A stretch of 64,000 nucleotides of DNA, taken from positions 3,263,961 through 3,327,960 of the forward strand of contig OZ245018.1 in the NCBI GenBank assembly GCA_965223825.1, read 5' to 3'. The notes beneath the pieces are model-generated. The model had not been told where the DNA came from. It was given only the letters and a program-made list of their open reading frames with translations, and did no database searches. Each line of letters starts with the position of its first letter. Within the stretch, counting starts at the first letter, position 1. The stretch comes from CAJXQU01 sp965223825. GTDB taxonomy: Bacteria > Pseudomonadota > Gammaproteobacteria > CAJXQU01. A program made the translations under genes and the position numbers. Shown piece by piece: positions 52,912-61,271 of the stretch.

Positions 52912-54819
52912 ATGCGCACGCGCGGCTATTTCAATCATATTTTTTCAATCTCTACTTTGCTGACTGGCGTTGTTATGTTGCTATTGCTAACCAGTGGCGC
53001 AGCGCACGCTGATCTCTTTAGCAAAGACGCACCGTTCGGAATTCCTAAACGCGAATTTCTTCCCGTTGAAGAAGCCTTTATCCCAAATGTTGAAAACGTC
53101 AATGACCGCCAGATCAACATTACGTTTGATGTCCAAGAGGGCTACTATCTCTACAAAGACAAATTCAAATTCAGTGTTGATGAAGGCAATGCCACGCAAA
53201 TTTCGTTAGTCGAGTTACCAAAAGGTAAGGAAAAAGATGATCCTTTATTCGGCCTGACAGAAGTTTATTCGCAGGATATTTCGATCCCGATCACGTTAAC
53301 TCACGAATCCAAAGTGCCATCATCACTTAATCTCACTGTGGCTTATCAAGGCTGTGCGGAAGATGGTATTTGCTATCCACCACAGACTGTCTCACTCCCG
53401 ATCAACTTCGGCTCAGAAACAGATCAATCATCTTCAAATGCAAGTACGACTACTAATTTAAATTCAACGGATCTTGATTCACCCAACACGACATCAACCC
53501 CATTACCGGCCTTGTCCCAAACAGATTCCATTGCGGCGGGCCTCGCCTCTCGACCGGTGATCAGTCTGTTATTATTTTTCGGCTTCGGCTTGGCCTTGTC
53601 TTTAACGCCATGTGTCTTCCCCATGATTCCTATCTTGTCGGGTATTTTAATCGGACAGGGGCAGTTATTATCCGCGCGAAAATCGTTCTTCATCTCCGTC
53701 GCTTATGTACTCGGCATGGCGATAACGTATGCGATCGTTGGGATTATCGCAGGCTTGTTCGGCAAAAACCTGCAGGCAGCATTTCAAGCACCGTGGGTAC
53801 TGATGCTCTTTTCTGGTATTTTCGTCGCACTCGCCTTCTCCATGTTCGGTTTTTATAACATCCAATTGCCTAGCAGTTGGCAATCCCGTCTCAATAACTT
53901 AAGTAATAGTCGCGAGGGTGGCACGTTCAGCGGGGCCGCCTTGATGGGGATTTTCTCCGCCATTATTGTTGGTCCCTGTGTCGCACCACCATTGGCTGGC
54001 GCGCTGATCTACATTGGCCAAAGCGGCAATGCCGGACTGGGAGGCTTAGCCCTTTTCAGCATGGGACTCGGTATGGGCGTGCCATTATTACTTCTCGGCG
54101 CGTCAGCAGGAAAATTATTACCTCGTGCTGGCGTCTGGATGGAAACCGTCAAACACATTTTTGGTGTTTTGATGTTGGGCGTCGCGATCTGGCTGCTCGA
54201 ACGCATTATTCCCGCACCATTAACGCTGGCCTTGTGGGGGATTTTATTGATCGGCTCGGCAGTCTACATGGGTGCACTCGACACACTGAATGAAATCAGC
54301 ACCGGCTGGCAACGACTCTGGAAAGCCGTCGGTATCAGCATGTTACTTTACGGTGGATTATTAATCGTCGGCAGCGCAAGCGGAGCTGATGATGTCTTTA
54401 AACCTTTAAAAAATATCACCGCGAATCATCGCACAACCGCTGGTTTAGACGAATTACACTTCACGGCTTTGAAAGGCACGACCGGTTTAGAACGCGCTTT
54501 AGCCGATGCCCAAGCGCAGAACAAACCGCTCATGCTCGACTTCTACGCTGACTGGTGTATCGAATGTAAGCGCATGGAAAAAACCACGTTTACCGATGAC
54601 CAGGTTCTCGCGGCACTGGGCAACACGCTGGTTTATCAAGCCGATGTAACAGCGAATGATGCGGCTGATCAGGCCTTGCTCAATTCACTTGGGTTGTTTG
54701 GACCACCCGCCATCCTTTTCTACGCGCCCAATGGCGAAGAAAAACGCGCATTTCGCATCACCGGTTATGCCGCTGCTGATGCCTTCGCTCAACATGTGAT
54801 CAAGGCAAATTCATTATGA
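52912..54819 (+). CDS. dsbD: Thiol:disulfide interchange protein DsbD
   Basis: This 635-residue protein carries cytosolic reducing power to the periplasm. A signal peptide ends near AHA; the N-terminal alpha domain has Cys148 and Cys154 (GCAEDGICYPP). Eight membrane helices follow with the LTPCVFPMIPIL and VGPCVAPPLAG cysteines, and the C-terminal thioredoxin domain has Cys549-x2-Cys552 in ADWCIECKRME. All six redox cysteines are present. The start ATG 52912 follows AAGGTG. Its stop overlaps the TlpA-like gene (ATGA). Confidence 0.95.
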   Translation: MRTRGYFNHIFSISTLLTGVVMLLLLTSGAAHADLFSKDAPFGIPKREFLPVEEAFIPNVENVNDRQINITFDVQEGYYLYKDKFKFSVDEGNATQISLVELPKGKEKDDPLFGLTEVYSQDISIPITLTHESKVPSSLNLTVAYQGCAEDGICYPPQTVSLPINFGSETDQSSSNASTTTNLNSTDLDSPNTTSTPLPALSQTDSIAAGLASRPVISLLLFFGFGLALSLTPCVFPMIPILSGILIGQGQLLSARKSFFISVAYVLGMAITYAIVGIIAGLFGKNLQAAFQAPWVLMLFSGIFVALAFSMFGFYNIQLPSSWQSRLNNLSNSREGGTFSGAALMGIFSAIIVGPCVAPPLAGALIYIGQSGNAGLGGLALFSMGLGMGVPLLLLGASAGKLLPRAGVWMETVKHIFGVLMLGVAIWLLERIIPAPLTLALWGILLIGSAVYMGALDTLNEISTGWQRLWKAVGISMLLYGGLLIVGSASGADDVFKPLKNITANHRTTAGLDELHFTALKGTTGLERALADAQAQNKPLMLDFYADWCIECKRMEKTTFTDDQVLAALGNTLVYQADVTANDAADQALLNSLGLFGPPAILFYAPNGEEKRAFRITGYAAADAFAQHVIKANSL

Positions 54820-55403
54820 AAAATATCCTCGTCTTATTTGTTCTCATGAGCCTTGCTGGTTTCAGTGGTTATTTGCTACAACAAAAGTTGAATGACTCAT
54901 CGGATCCGAGCGCGACACAGTCCGCACCGATCGGATCAGCGATGGACATGCTGTTCGTTGGTATGCAACGACCGGAATTTAGTTTGCCAGATGCGCAAGG
55001 CAACCTGCGTAATATCACCGAATGGGACGGGAATGTGATCGTGCTAAATTTTTGGGCAACCTGGTGCCCACCATGCCGCAAAGAGCTTCCCACCTTTGTT
55101 GATTTGCAAAATCGTTACGGCGATCAAGGACTGCAATTTATTGGGCTTGCCGTTGATACACCGGAGAATGTCAGCGAATTTGTGCAAACACTCCCACTCA
55201 ACTTCCCTAACCTGATCGACGAAGTTCAGACCATGAAAATCGCCGCGCTTTACGGCAATGACATCGGCGCGTTACCTTATACCGTCATTATCGATCGCCA
55301 AGGTCGAATCGTTTTCACACACAAAGGTGAATTAAAAGCTGAGGAAGCAGAAAAGTTGATCGGTGGATTGTTCAAGCAATCCGAACTCGCCACCGCGCTT
55401 TAA
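54816..55403 (+). CDS. TlpA-family thioredoxin-like protein
   Basis: This 195-residue protein has an N-terminal anchor (ILVLFVLMSLAGFSGYLL) and a periplasmic thioredoxin fold with Cys84-Pro-Pro-Cys87 in FWATWCPPCRKELP. The pattern IGLAVDTPENVSEFV and PYTVIIDRQGRIVFTHKGEL matches TlpA/ResA proteins, which reduce cytochrome c apoproteins or other periplasmic disulfides. It overlaps dsbD by four bases, so DsbD is its likely reductant. Confidence 0.88.
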   Translation: MKNILVLFVLMSLAGFSGYLLQQKLNDSSDPSATQSAPIGSAMDMLFVGMQRPEFSLPDAQGNLRNITEWDGNVIVLNFWATWCPPCRKELPTFVDLQNRYGDQGLQFIGLAVDTPENVSEFVQTLPLNFPNLIDEVQTMKIAALYGNDIGALPYTVIIDRQGRIVFTHKGELKAEEAEKLIGGLFKQSELATAL

Positions 55404-55415
55404 ACTCCAGTCCAA

Positions 55416-55868
55416 TTGAATAAATCCGTCTACATCACCACCGCCTTGATGGCAGGTATGATTTTACCTGTCCAAGTCGCAATTAATGCGTTGCTCAGAA
55501 ACCACGTCGGCCAAGCTATGCAAGCAACGTTCGTTTCATTTGCTATCGGCACATTTGCAGCGCTCGGCGTTTGCGTATTTTATCGCTACCCGCTGCCGAC
55601 CATGTCGTCGCTTTCTAACACGTCGTGGTGGATGTGGACCGGTGGAATTTTTGGTGTGTTCTATGTGTGGGCGACGATTTTTACTGCGCCGAAAATCGGC
55701 ACCAGCTTAGCATTTTCTTTGATCATCACAGGACAAATGCTTGCGGCAATTTTACTCGACCATTTCGGTGCGTTTGGTTTGGAAAAAATGCCGATCTCGC
55801 TGACACGCATCATCGGTGCAATTCTGATCGTTAGCGGTGTGATTCTTGTCGCTTCAACGAAGCGTTAG
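55416..55868 (+). CDS. DMT-superfamily (DUF606/YdcZ) membrane protein
   Basis: This 150-residue protein has about five membrane helices. Its segments MAGMILPVQVAINALLRNHVG, FVSFAIGTFAAL and GTSLAFSLIITGQMLAAILLDHFGAFG are typical of DUF606/YdcZ half-size DMT proteins, which probably work as dimers. It begins at TTG 55416; the first internal ATG would cut into the first helix. The substrate is unknown. It follows the thioredoxin gene by 12 bases. Confidence 0.82.
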   Translation: MNKSVYITTALMAGMILPVQVAINALLRNHVGQAMQATFVSFAIGTFAALGVCVFYRYPLPTMSSLSNTSWWMWTGGIFGVFYVWATIFTAPKIGTSLAFSLIITGQMLAAILLDHFGAFGLEKMPISLTRIIGAILIVSGVILVASTKR

Positions 55869-55955
55869 TTTCGACAGACTTTAAGTCATTCAACTACTTG
55901 AATTTAACTGGTGATCGAAAATCGTGATCATAAGCTTCGATCGTAAATCGCTCTT

Positions 55956-56645
55956 TTAACCGCGACGTACAAACGTAAAATCACTCACAACATGGCCTAG
56001 ACGGATCGCGCGTTTTTCGTACTTGGTTAATGGTCGCCAGTTGGGTCTCGGTACGGATTTTCCCGTTTCGATTAAGGAGACAAGGTTGATTAGATCAGGA
56101 TGATCATTGCTTTGACGGCAAATATCATTCGCATAATCTTGCCAGTCCGTCGCGGCGAATAATCGCCCATGACGTTTTAGTTTTTTTGCCGCCAGTGACA
56201 AGAAATCACGCTGGATCAGACGGCGTTTATGGTGTCGTGTTTTATGCCACGGATCAGGAAAAAAAATCATCATGCCATCGAGACTTTCATCCGCGAGTCC
56301 GTACCGTAAACACAAAACAGCATCTTCATTAAGTAAACGAACGTTCTGCAAATTCTCATCCCGCACATGCTGCAAGATACTGCCCAATCCCGGCGAATGC
56401 ACCTCGATCCCAATATAGTCGTTATCGGGATGGGCTTTCGCCATTGCAATGATCGCATCGCCCATGCCGCAGCCGATCTCGACAAAGCGTGGTGCGCGAC
56501 GAGCAAAAACTGTATCGAGATTTTGTAGATCATTAATTTCCAGACCAAAAATAGGCCAGAGTTCATCCATCGCTTGCCGTTGTGCTGGGGTGAAACGTCC
56601 TTCACGTTTGACGAAGCTGCGAATTTCGCGTCTGATTTTGTCCAT
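55956..56645 (-). CDS. trmB: tRNA (guanine-N7-)-methyltransferase
   Basis: This methyltransferase modifies G46 in tRNA. The SAM-binding segment is APRFVEIGCGMGDAIIAMA, followed by YIGIEVHSPGLG and FFPDPWHKTRHHKRRL, the diagnostic motif. The chosen ATG 56643-56645 (MDKIRREIRSFVKREGRFTP) gives 229 residues and avoids overlap with thiG; an ATG at 56675 would overlap by 17 bases. Neither has a strong ribosome site. It lies just downstream of thiG on the same strand. Confidence 0.93.
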   Translation of the reverse strand: MDKIRREIRSFVKREGRFTPAQRQAMDELWPIFGLEINDLQNLDTVFARRAPRFVEIGCGMGDAIIAMAKAHPDNDYIGIEVHSPGLGSILQHVRDENLQNVRLLNEDAVLCLRYGLADESLDGMMIFFPDPWHKTRHHKRRLIQRDFLSLAAKKLKRHGRLFAATDWQDYANDICRQSNDHPDLINLVSLIETGKSVPRPNWRPLTKYEKRAIRLGHVVSDFTFVRRG

Positions 56646-56658
56646 AACAATTTGGTTT

Positions 56659-57441
56659 TTAAAAGAAGAGACCATCCAGTGGAGATGATGCGCTCGCAAA
56701 TCGTCGGCGTGGCATGCGACCGGCGCGATACGCTTCACGACCCGCTTCAATACCTTTGCGCATGGCAGAAGCCATGAGTACCGGATCTTGCGCTTCGGCA
56801 ATCGCCGTGTTCATGAGTACGCCATCACAACCGAGCTCCATTGCGATCGCGGCATCTGACGCGGTACCCACACCAGCATCCACGAGGATTGGAACATGGG
56901 CATTTTCGACAATGGTACGAATATTGTGTGGATTCCGAATCCCCAAACCGGAGCCGATCGGCGCCGCAAGCGGCATCACCGCGACACAACCCAGCTCTTC
57001 CAGACGCTTCGCCATTATCGGATCGTCGTTGGTATACACCATCACTTTAAACCCGTCCTTGATCAGGATCTCAGCCGCTTCGAGCGTTTCGATTACGGCG
57101 GGGAAAAGGGTTTGTTGATCCGCCAATACTTCCAGTTTGATCAAATCATGCCCATCGAGTAGTTCACGCGCGAGACGGCAGGTGTGTACGGCGGTTTTAA
57201 CATCAAAACAACCGGCCGTGTTAGGCAAGATGGTGTAATCATTTGGGCTGATCACATCGAGTAAATTCGGCTCGTCTTTATGTTGACCAATATTGGTACG
57301 GCGAATCGCAACCGTGACGATTTCTGCGCCGCTGGCTTCAATGGCGAGTTTGGTCTGTTCAAGATCGGCGTATTTGCCGGTGCCGACGAGTAATCGTGAT
57401 TGATACTCAACACCTGCGAGGGTCAATGTGTCCGTGCTCAA
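56659..57441 (-). CDS. thiG: Thiazole synthase
   Basis: This 260-residue TIM-barrel enzyme forms the thiamine thiazole phosphate from deoxyxylulose phosphate, dehydroglycine and sulfur from ThiS thiocarboxylate. Motifs are SRLLVGTGKYADLEQTK, LPNTAGCFDVKTAV with its catalytic lysine in LIKLEVLADQ, PLAAPIGSGLGIRNP and VDAGVGTASDAAIAMELGCD. It follows thiS by 30 bases and precedes trmB. The gene order matches common gammaproteobacterial thiS-thiG-trmB sets. Confidence 0.95.
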   Translation of the reverse strand: MSTDTLTLAGVEYQSRLLVGTGKYADLEQTKLAIEASGAEIVTVAIRRTNIGQHKDEPNLLDVISPNDYTILPNTAGCFDVKTAVHTCRLARELLDGHDLIKLEVLADQQTLFPAVIETLEAAEILIKDGFKVMVYTNDDPIMAKRLEELGCVAVMPLAAPIGSGLGIRNPHNIRTIVENAHVPILVDAGVGTASDAAIAMELGCDGVLMNTAIAEAQDPVLMASAMRKGIEAGREAYRAGRMPRRRFASASSPLDGLFF

Positions 57442-57471
57442 CTTATTCTCCCGAAGGACGTAAAAGCAGGA

Positions 57472-57714
57472 TTATACCTTGTGATCAGTGCGAATAAATC
57501 CGCTACGTGCTGCGCCACCGCCGATCGCATGTACAATCTCAACACGATCCGCTTCGCTCAGGGTAAATTCGTTGTGACTTGAGCGTGGAATGATCTCACC
57601 ATTTACGTCGATCGCGAGGCGTCCTTCAATCTGCAAAATCGTCAGCAATTGCACCAACGTACAATTCACAGGGACAGATTGGGTTTCACCATTAACTAGA
57701 ATTGTGAGTGACAT
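57472..57714 (-). CDS. thiS: ThiS sulfur-carrier protein with a C-terminal extension
   Basis: The start ATG 57712-57714 gives 80 residues of ubiquitin-like fold (MSLTILVNGETQSVPV, AIDVNGEIIPRSSH, ADRVEIVHAIGGG). ThiS normally ends in Gly-Gly, the group that ThiF adenylates and thiolates. Here the glycines are at residues 65-67, and the frame continues for 13 more residues (AARSGFIRTDHKV) to TAA. The glycine tail would therefore not be free unless cleaved or mistranslated. The neighbouring thiG is intact, so the pathway is otherwise plausible. No protease gene is adjacent. Confidence 0.88.
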   Translation of the reverse strand: MSLTILVNGETQSVPVNCTLVQLLTILQIEGRLAIDVNGEIIPRSSHNEFTLSEADRVEIVHAIGGGAARSGFIRTDHKV

Positions 57715-57758
57715 AGTTGAGTGGGTTCCGAACAAAAAATCGTCAATGACAGCAAATT

Positions 57759-58361
57759 CTAAGTGTCGTCTTTGATCCGTAGCAGGATATAATCCATGTT
57801 GTTTTGCGACAATCGTTGTCGAACTGTGTTCAATTTATCCGCCTCGCTGTAAGGACCTACGCGAACGCGAAACCAGACTTTTTGTCCATTGATCACAACC
57901 CGCTGCACTTCAACGGGAAAACCCAGCATAATCAAACGCGCCTTGACACTATCAGCATCGTTCATGTTCTGAAAAGAGCCGACTTGAAAAACATACGTCC
58001 CGACGGACTTTGCCGCGTCTACGTTACCCGCTTCCGCGGTCTCTTCCGCTTCGGCAGGATTCACAGCCGGAGGTGGCTCCCATTCTGGCACTTTCACTTC
58101 ACGCTCAGGCAAAATGGTATAAAAGTCAAACTTGGGCTTATCCGATGCCGCCTCGATCACTTCCACCTCTTCGGCCTCAACGGTGGTTGTTCCGGAAACG
58201 TTCGTTTCAGTGGGCTTATTTAATACTTTCAAATACAGCACAAACGCGACGAAGAGCCCAACTGACAGCCCCGTAATAAACGGCAGAATCGCACCTTCCT
58301 GTTTTTTAGCGCTCGTTCGAGTGCGATTAACGCGACGGTTCTTTTTGGGTGTTCTTGCCAT
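57759..58361 (-). CDS. SPOR-domain membrane protein, FtsN-like
   Basis: This 200-residue protein has a basic cytoplasmic start (MARTPKKNRRVNRTRTS), one membrane helix (ILPFITGLSVGLFVAFVLYL), an acidic linker with FDFYTILPEREV, and a C-terminal SPOR domain (TYVFQVGSFQNMNDADSVKARL to YSEADKLNTVRQRL). SPOR domains bind denuded septal peptidoglycan. Such proteins next to priA are known in gammaproteobacteria and resemble FtsN or DedD-like division proteins. It is probably co-transcribed with priA, 75 bases upstream. Confidence 0.85.
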   Translation of the reverse strand: MARTPKKNRRVNRTRTSAKKQEGAILPFITGLSVGLFVAFVLYLKVLNKPTETNVSGTTTVEAEEVEVIEAASDKPKFDFYTILPEREVKVPEWEPPPAVNPAEAEETAEAGNVDAAKSVGTYVFQVGSFQNMNDADSVKARLIMLGFPVEVQRVVINGQKVWFRVRVGPYSEADKLNTVRQRLSQNNMDYILLRIKDDT

Positions 58362-58436
58362 GGTCTTTTCTATATCTAAAACTTGCTTTAAGAATACATC
58401 AAAAGTTATTGGAATTTAAAGTTATTTTGTGAAAAT

Positions 58437-60650
58437 TTACAACATGTCTTGCACATCAACATCCACTGACCAACGACAATTTGGTGGCTTTTTCCAACTA
58501 TCGATCATCGCAAGCCATTGACTCAATTGATGATGTAACTCACGGCGCTCTGATCCGATCAATAATAATTGCGCACGGTAACGTCCCGCGCGGCGCTCCA
58601 TCGGTGCAACGACTGGGCCCCACACTTCCAAATTTTCGCTGGGTTGAATGTGTGATCGCACCGTTTGCAAGAACCCCATCGCTTCACCACTAACAGGAGA
58701 ATCCGCACGTAACATAACGGCATTCGAAAAGGGCGGCAGATTCGTCAATTGACGCTCTTCAAGTAATTGTTTTGTTAATCCTTTCAAGTCATAACGCGCT
58801 AAGGACATGAGTATGGGATGGTCTGGCTGGTGTGTCTGGATATACACTTCGCCCGGTAGTTCCGCGCGACCCGCCCGACCCGCGACTTGTATGATCAATT
58901 GGGCTAATCGTTCTGTCGCACGAAAGTCCGTCGCGAACAGTCGGCTATCCGCATCAAGAATCCCTACCAACGTGACGTTTGGAAAATGATGACCTTTCGA
59001 CAACATCTGCGTCCCGACCAATATATCTGCCTCGCCGTTGTCGATCTTATTGAGCATTTCAGTAAGTGAATCCTTACCGCGTGTGGTATCCCGATCAATA
59101 CGTAACACGCGTGCATTCGGAAAGATGGTTTCAAGCGCCGCGCTGATCCGCTCCGTACCTTGCCCAACACTGATCAGATCCATCGATGAACATGCTTCAC
59201 ACTTCGGCATCATCGCCCGCTGCGCACCGCAATGATGGCAACGCATTACGCGATATTGCTGGTGATAGGTCATTTTCGCATCGCAGTGCTGACAGCTTGC
59301 GATCCAACCGCAGTCATGACACATCACCACCGGCGCGAAGCCCCGACGGTTTAAAAACAAGATAGATTGCTCACCGCGTTCCAGTCGTAACCGTAACTGA
59401 TCAATTAATTGTGGCGATAGACCTTCTTCCAGTTTGACTGTACGTAAATCAATAAACCGGATCGGTGGTGGACTTGCAGCCCCAGCACGTTCGGATAATA
59501 CACAATGTTGGTAGCGATCGCGTTGTACATTCTGGATCGATTCAAGTGATGGTGTCGCACTACCGAGCACGATCGGAATGTTTGCACCTTGCGCACGCAT
59601 CATGGCGACATCGCGGGCAGAATAACGAAAGCCCTCTTGCTGCTTAAACGATGCGTCGTGTTCCTCATCGATAATGATCAGACCGAGCGCGGGCAAGGGC
59701 GACCAAACCGCTGATCGTGTGCCGATCACCACACGCGCTTCACCACTCCGAGCATCATGCCAAGATCGTAAGCGCTCACTATCACTCAAACCAGAATGAA
59801 TCAGAGCGATTGGACAATGGAAGCGTTTTCGAAACCGCTCGATTAACTGCATGGTTAGCGCAATTTCCGGTATGAGAACCAGCACTTGCTGATCAGCATC
59901 CAACACTTTTTGCATAGCGCGAAAATAGACTTCCGTCTTTCCACTGCCCGTTACGCCGTCTAGCAATGTCACTTGAAATGCATGCAATCCTGCGCTGATC
60001 GCATCCAAAGCCTGCTGCTGCTGATCATTTAATGCATGCTGCTGCTCACGTGACGCCTGATCATTCAATGGCTCTGTTGGTCGATCAGTCAGAAACATTT
60101 CGATCAGATGTTTTTCTTCGAGCTTGCGCGCGGCGTCACGCCAATTCGTTGAGAATAATTGACAGTCTGATCGACTGGCACCTTCGGTCTGCGTCGCCAG
60201 CCAATCGAAAAATGCACGTTGTCGTTTTGCGCGAGAAAGTGAGGCGCTGGTCGTACTTATCTCCACCGTTGACGACACCCGCCACATCTCGACTTGCGGT
60301 GGACTGGCGGATCCACCTTTACGTAGCTCTGCCGGCATAGCTGCGGCGAATACTTCCCCTACCGGATGATGATAGTAAGCACTCGCCCACTTCAGAAGCT
60401 TTATTTGTTGGGAATCAAATATTGGGGTGGTGTCGAGTAGTTCGCTACAGGCTTTTAGTTTGCCCTCATCCAGATCCGAACGATCAACGATTTCAATAAT
60501 CACACCGACACGTTGTTGCCGCCCAAAAGGTACATTAACACGCGCACCTTCCTGTAAACGATCTGCTGAAATACCAGGCGGAAGAAGATAATCAAAAATT
60601 TGTCGAAGTGGTACACCAACAGCGACTTTTAAAATGCTCTGATCGGTCAC
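58437..60650 (-). CDS. priA: Primosomal helicase PriA
   Basis: This 737-residue helicase restarts stalled replication forks. The N-terminal DNA-binding domain begins SILKVAVGVPLRQIFDYLLPP. Helicase motifs include the Walker A DGVTGSGKTEVYFRA, IIDEEHDASFKQQEG with DEEH, GSATPSLES, and IQVAGRAGRAELPGEV. The zinc-binding insert has CHDCGWIASCQHCDAKMTYH and CHHCGAQRAMMPKCEAC. Its start overlaps the preceding gene by four bases (ATGA-type), so it is coupled to the unknown 197-residue protein gene. Confidence 0.95.
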   Translation of the reverse strand: MTDQSILKVAVGVPLRQIFDYLLPPGISADRLQEGARVNVPFGRQQRVGVIIEIVDRSDLDEGKLKACSELLDTTPIFDSQQIKLLKWASAYYHHPVGEVFAAAMPAELRKGGSASPPQVEMWRVSSTVEISTTSASLSRAKRQRAFFDWLATQTEGASRSDCQLFSTNWRDAARKLEEKHLIEMFLTDRPTEPLNDQASREQQHALNDQQQQALDAISAGLHAFQVTLLDGVTGSGKTEVYFRAMQKVLDADQQVLVLIPEIALTMQLIERFRKRFHCPIALIHSGLSDSERLRSWHDARSGEARVVIGTRSAVWSPLPALGLIIIDEEHDASFKQQEGFRYSARDVAMMRAQGANIPIVLGSATPSLESIQNVQRDRYQHCVLSERAGAASPPPIRFIDLRTVKLEEGLSPQLIDQLRLRLERGEQSILFLNRRGFAPVVMCHDCGWIASCQHCDAKMTYHQQYRVMRCHHCGAQRAMMPKCEACSSMDLISVGQGTERISAALETIFPNARVLRIDRDTTRGKDSLTEMLNKIDNGEADILVGTQMLSKGHHFPNVTLVGILDADSRLFATDFRATERLAQLIIQVAGRAGRAELPGEVYIQTHQPDHPILMSLARYDLKGLTKQLLEERQLTNLPPFSNAVMLRADSPVSGEAMGFLQTVRSHIQPSENLEVWGPVVAPMERRAGRYRAQLLLIGSERRELHHQLSQWLAMIDSWKKPPNCRWSVDVDVQDML

Positions 60651-61240
60651 AATCCTTCTTCGAGCAATTCTAGGACGGCTTTTCTATTTGCTCGTTTCAT
60701 GGGCTTTTCATCGATGGGGCTCAATGGAGCTTGACGTAAAGATTGATGTTGAAAGACCGTTATCACCACTTCATGTTCACCCGCAAGGAATCGATAAGCT
60801 GGGCAACTCATCATTTGATCGCGGGTTTGTTGATATTGGTGATCTTCGACGCTGAAGGGGATGTTGTGTTTTTGCAGGAGGAAATAAATATCTTCTGCTG
60901 TATCACAAAAAACATGGATTGAAACTGCATCAAACTCCGTTGCCGTACCCCGCAAAACTGGGCCCACCAGACGGGGAGCAAAGTCTTCGGTGAGCTGCAT
61001 GGCATTCAGTGCCGTCTGGCGCATGTCGCGGAGAGCTTGACGCTCTTCAGGTGTGGAGAACAATTGTTGATATTCGATCAAGGCGTCTTCGACTTGGCGA
61101 TTATCAGGCATGATTTTACGATTCTGAATGCCTAAACGTTTCATGGCTTTTTGCTTAGCATGCGGAATACTGCCGAGCTGTTCAGTTGCCATCAATCGCG
61201 CGGCTTCTTGTGCAATGCGCTGTTGTAGCTCTCTACTCAT
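60647..61240 (-). CDS. Conserved hypothetical protein upstream of priA
   Basis: This 197-residue protein starts at ATG 61238-61240 (MSRELQQRIAQEAARLM); a TTG two codons earlier is less likely. The N-terminal half is helical with RQVEDALIEYQQLFSTPEERQALRDMRQTA. The C-terminal half looks like a small alpha/beta domain (AVSIHVFCDTAEDIYFLLQKH, EHEVVITVFQ) reminiscent of nucleotidyltransferase-like proteins, but no catalytic motif is evident. I do not assign a function. It overlaps the priA start by four bases, which implies coupling. Confidence 0.78.
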   Translation of the reverse strand: MSRELQQRIAQEAARLMATEQLGSIPHAKQKAMKRLGIQNRKIMPDNRQVEDALIEYQQLFSTPEERQALRDMRQTALNAMQLTEDFAPRLVGPVLRGTATEFDAVSIHVFCDTAEDIYFLLQKHNIPFSVEDHQYQQTRDQMMSCPAYRFLAGEHEVVITVFQHQSLRQAPLSPIDEKPMKRANRKAVLELLEEGL

Positions 61241-61271
61241 GATCAATCGTGTCCGCGCGGAATTACCCGCA

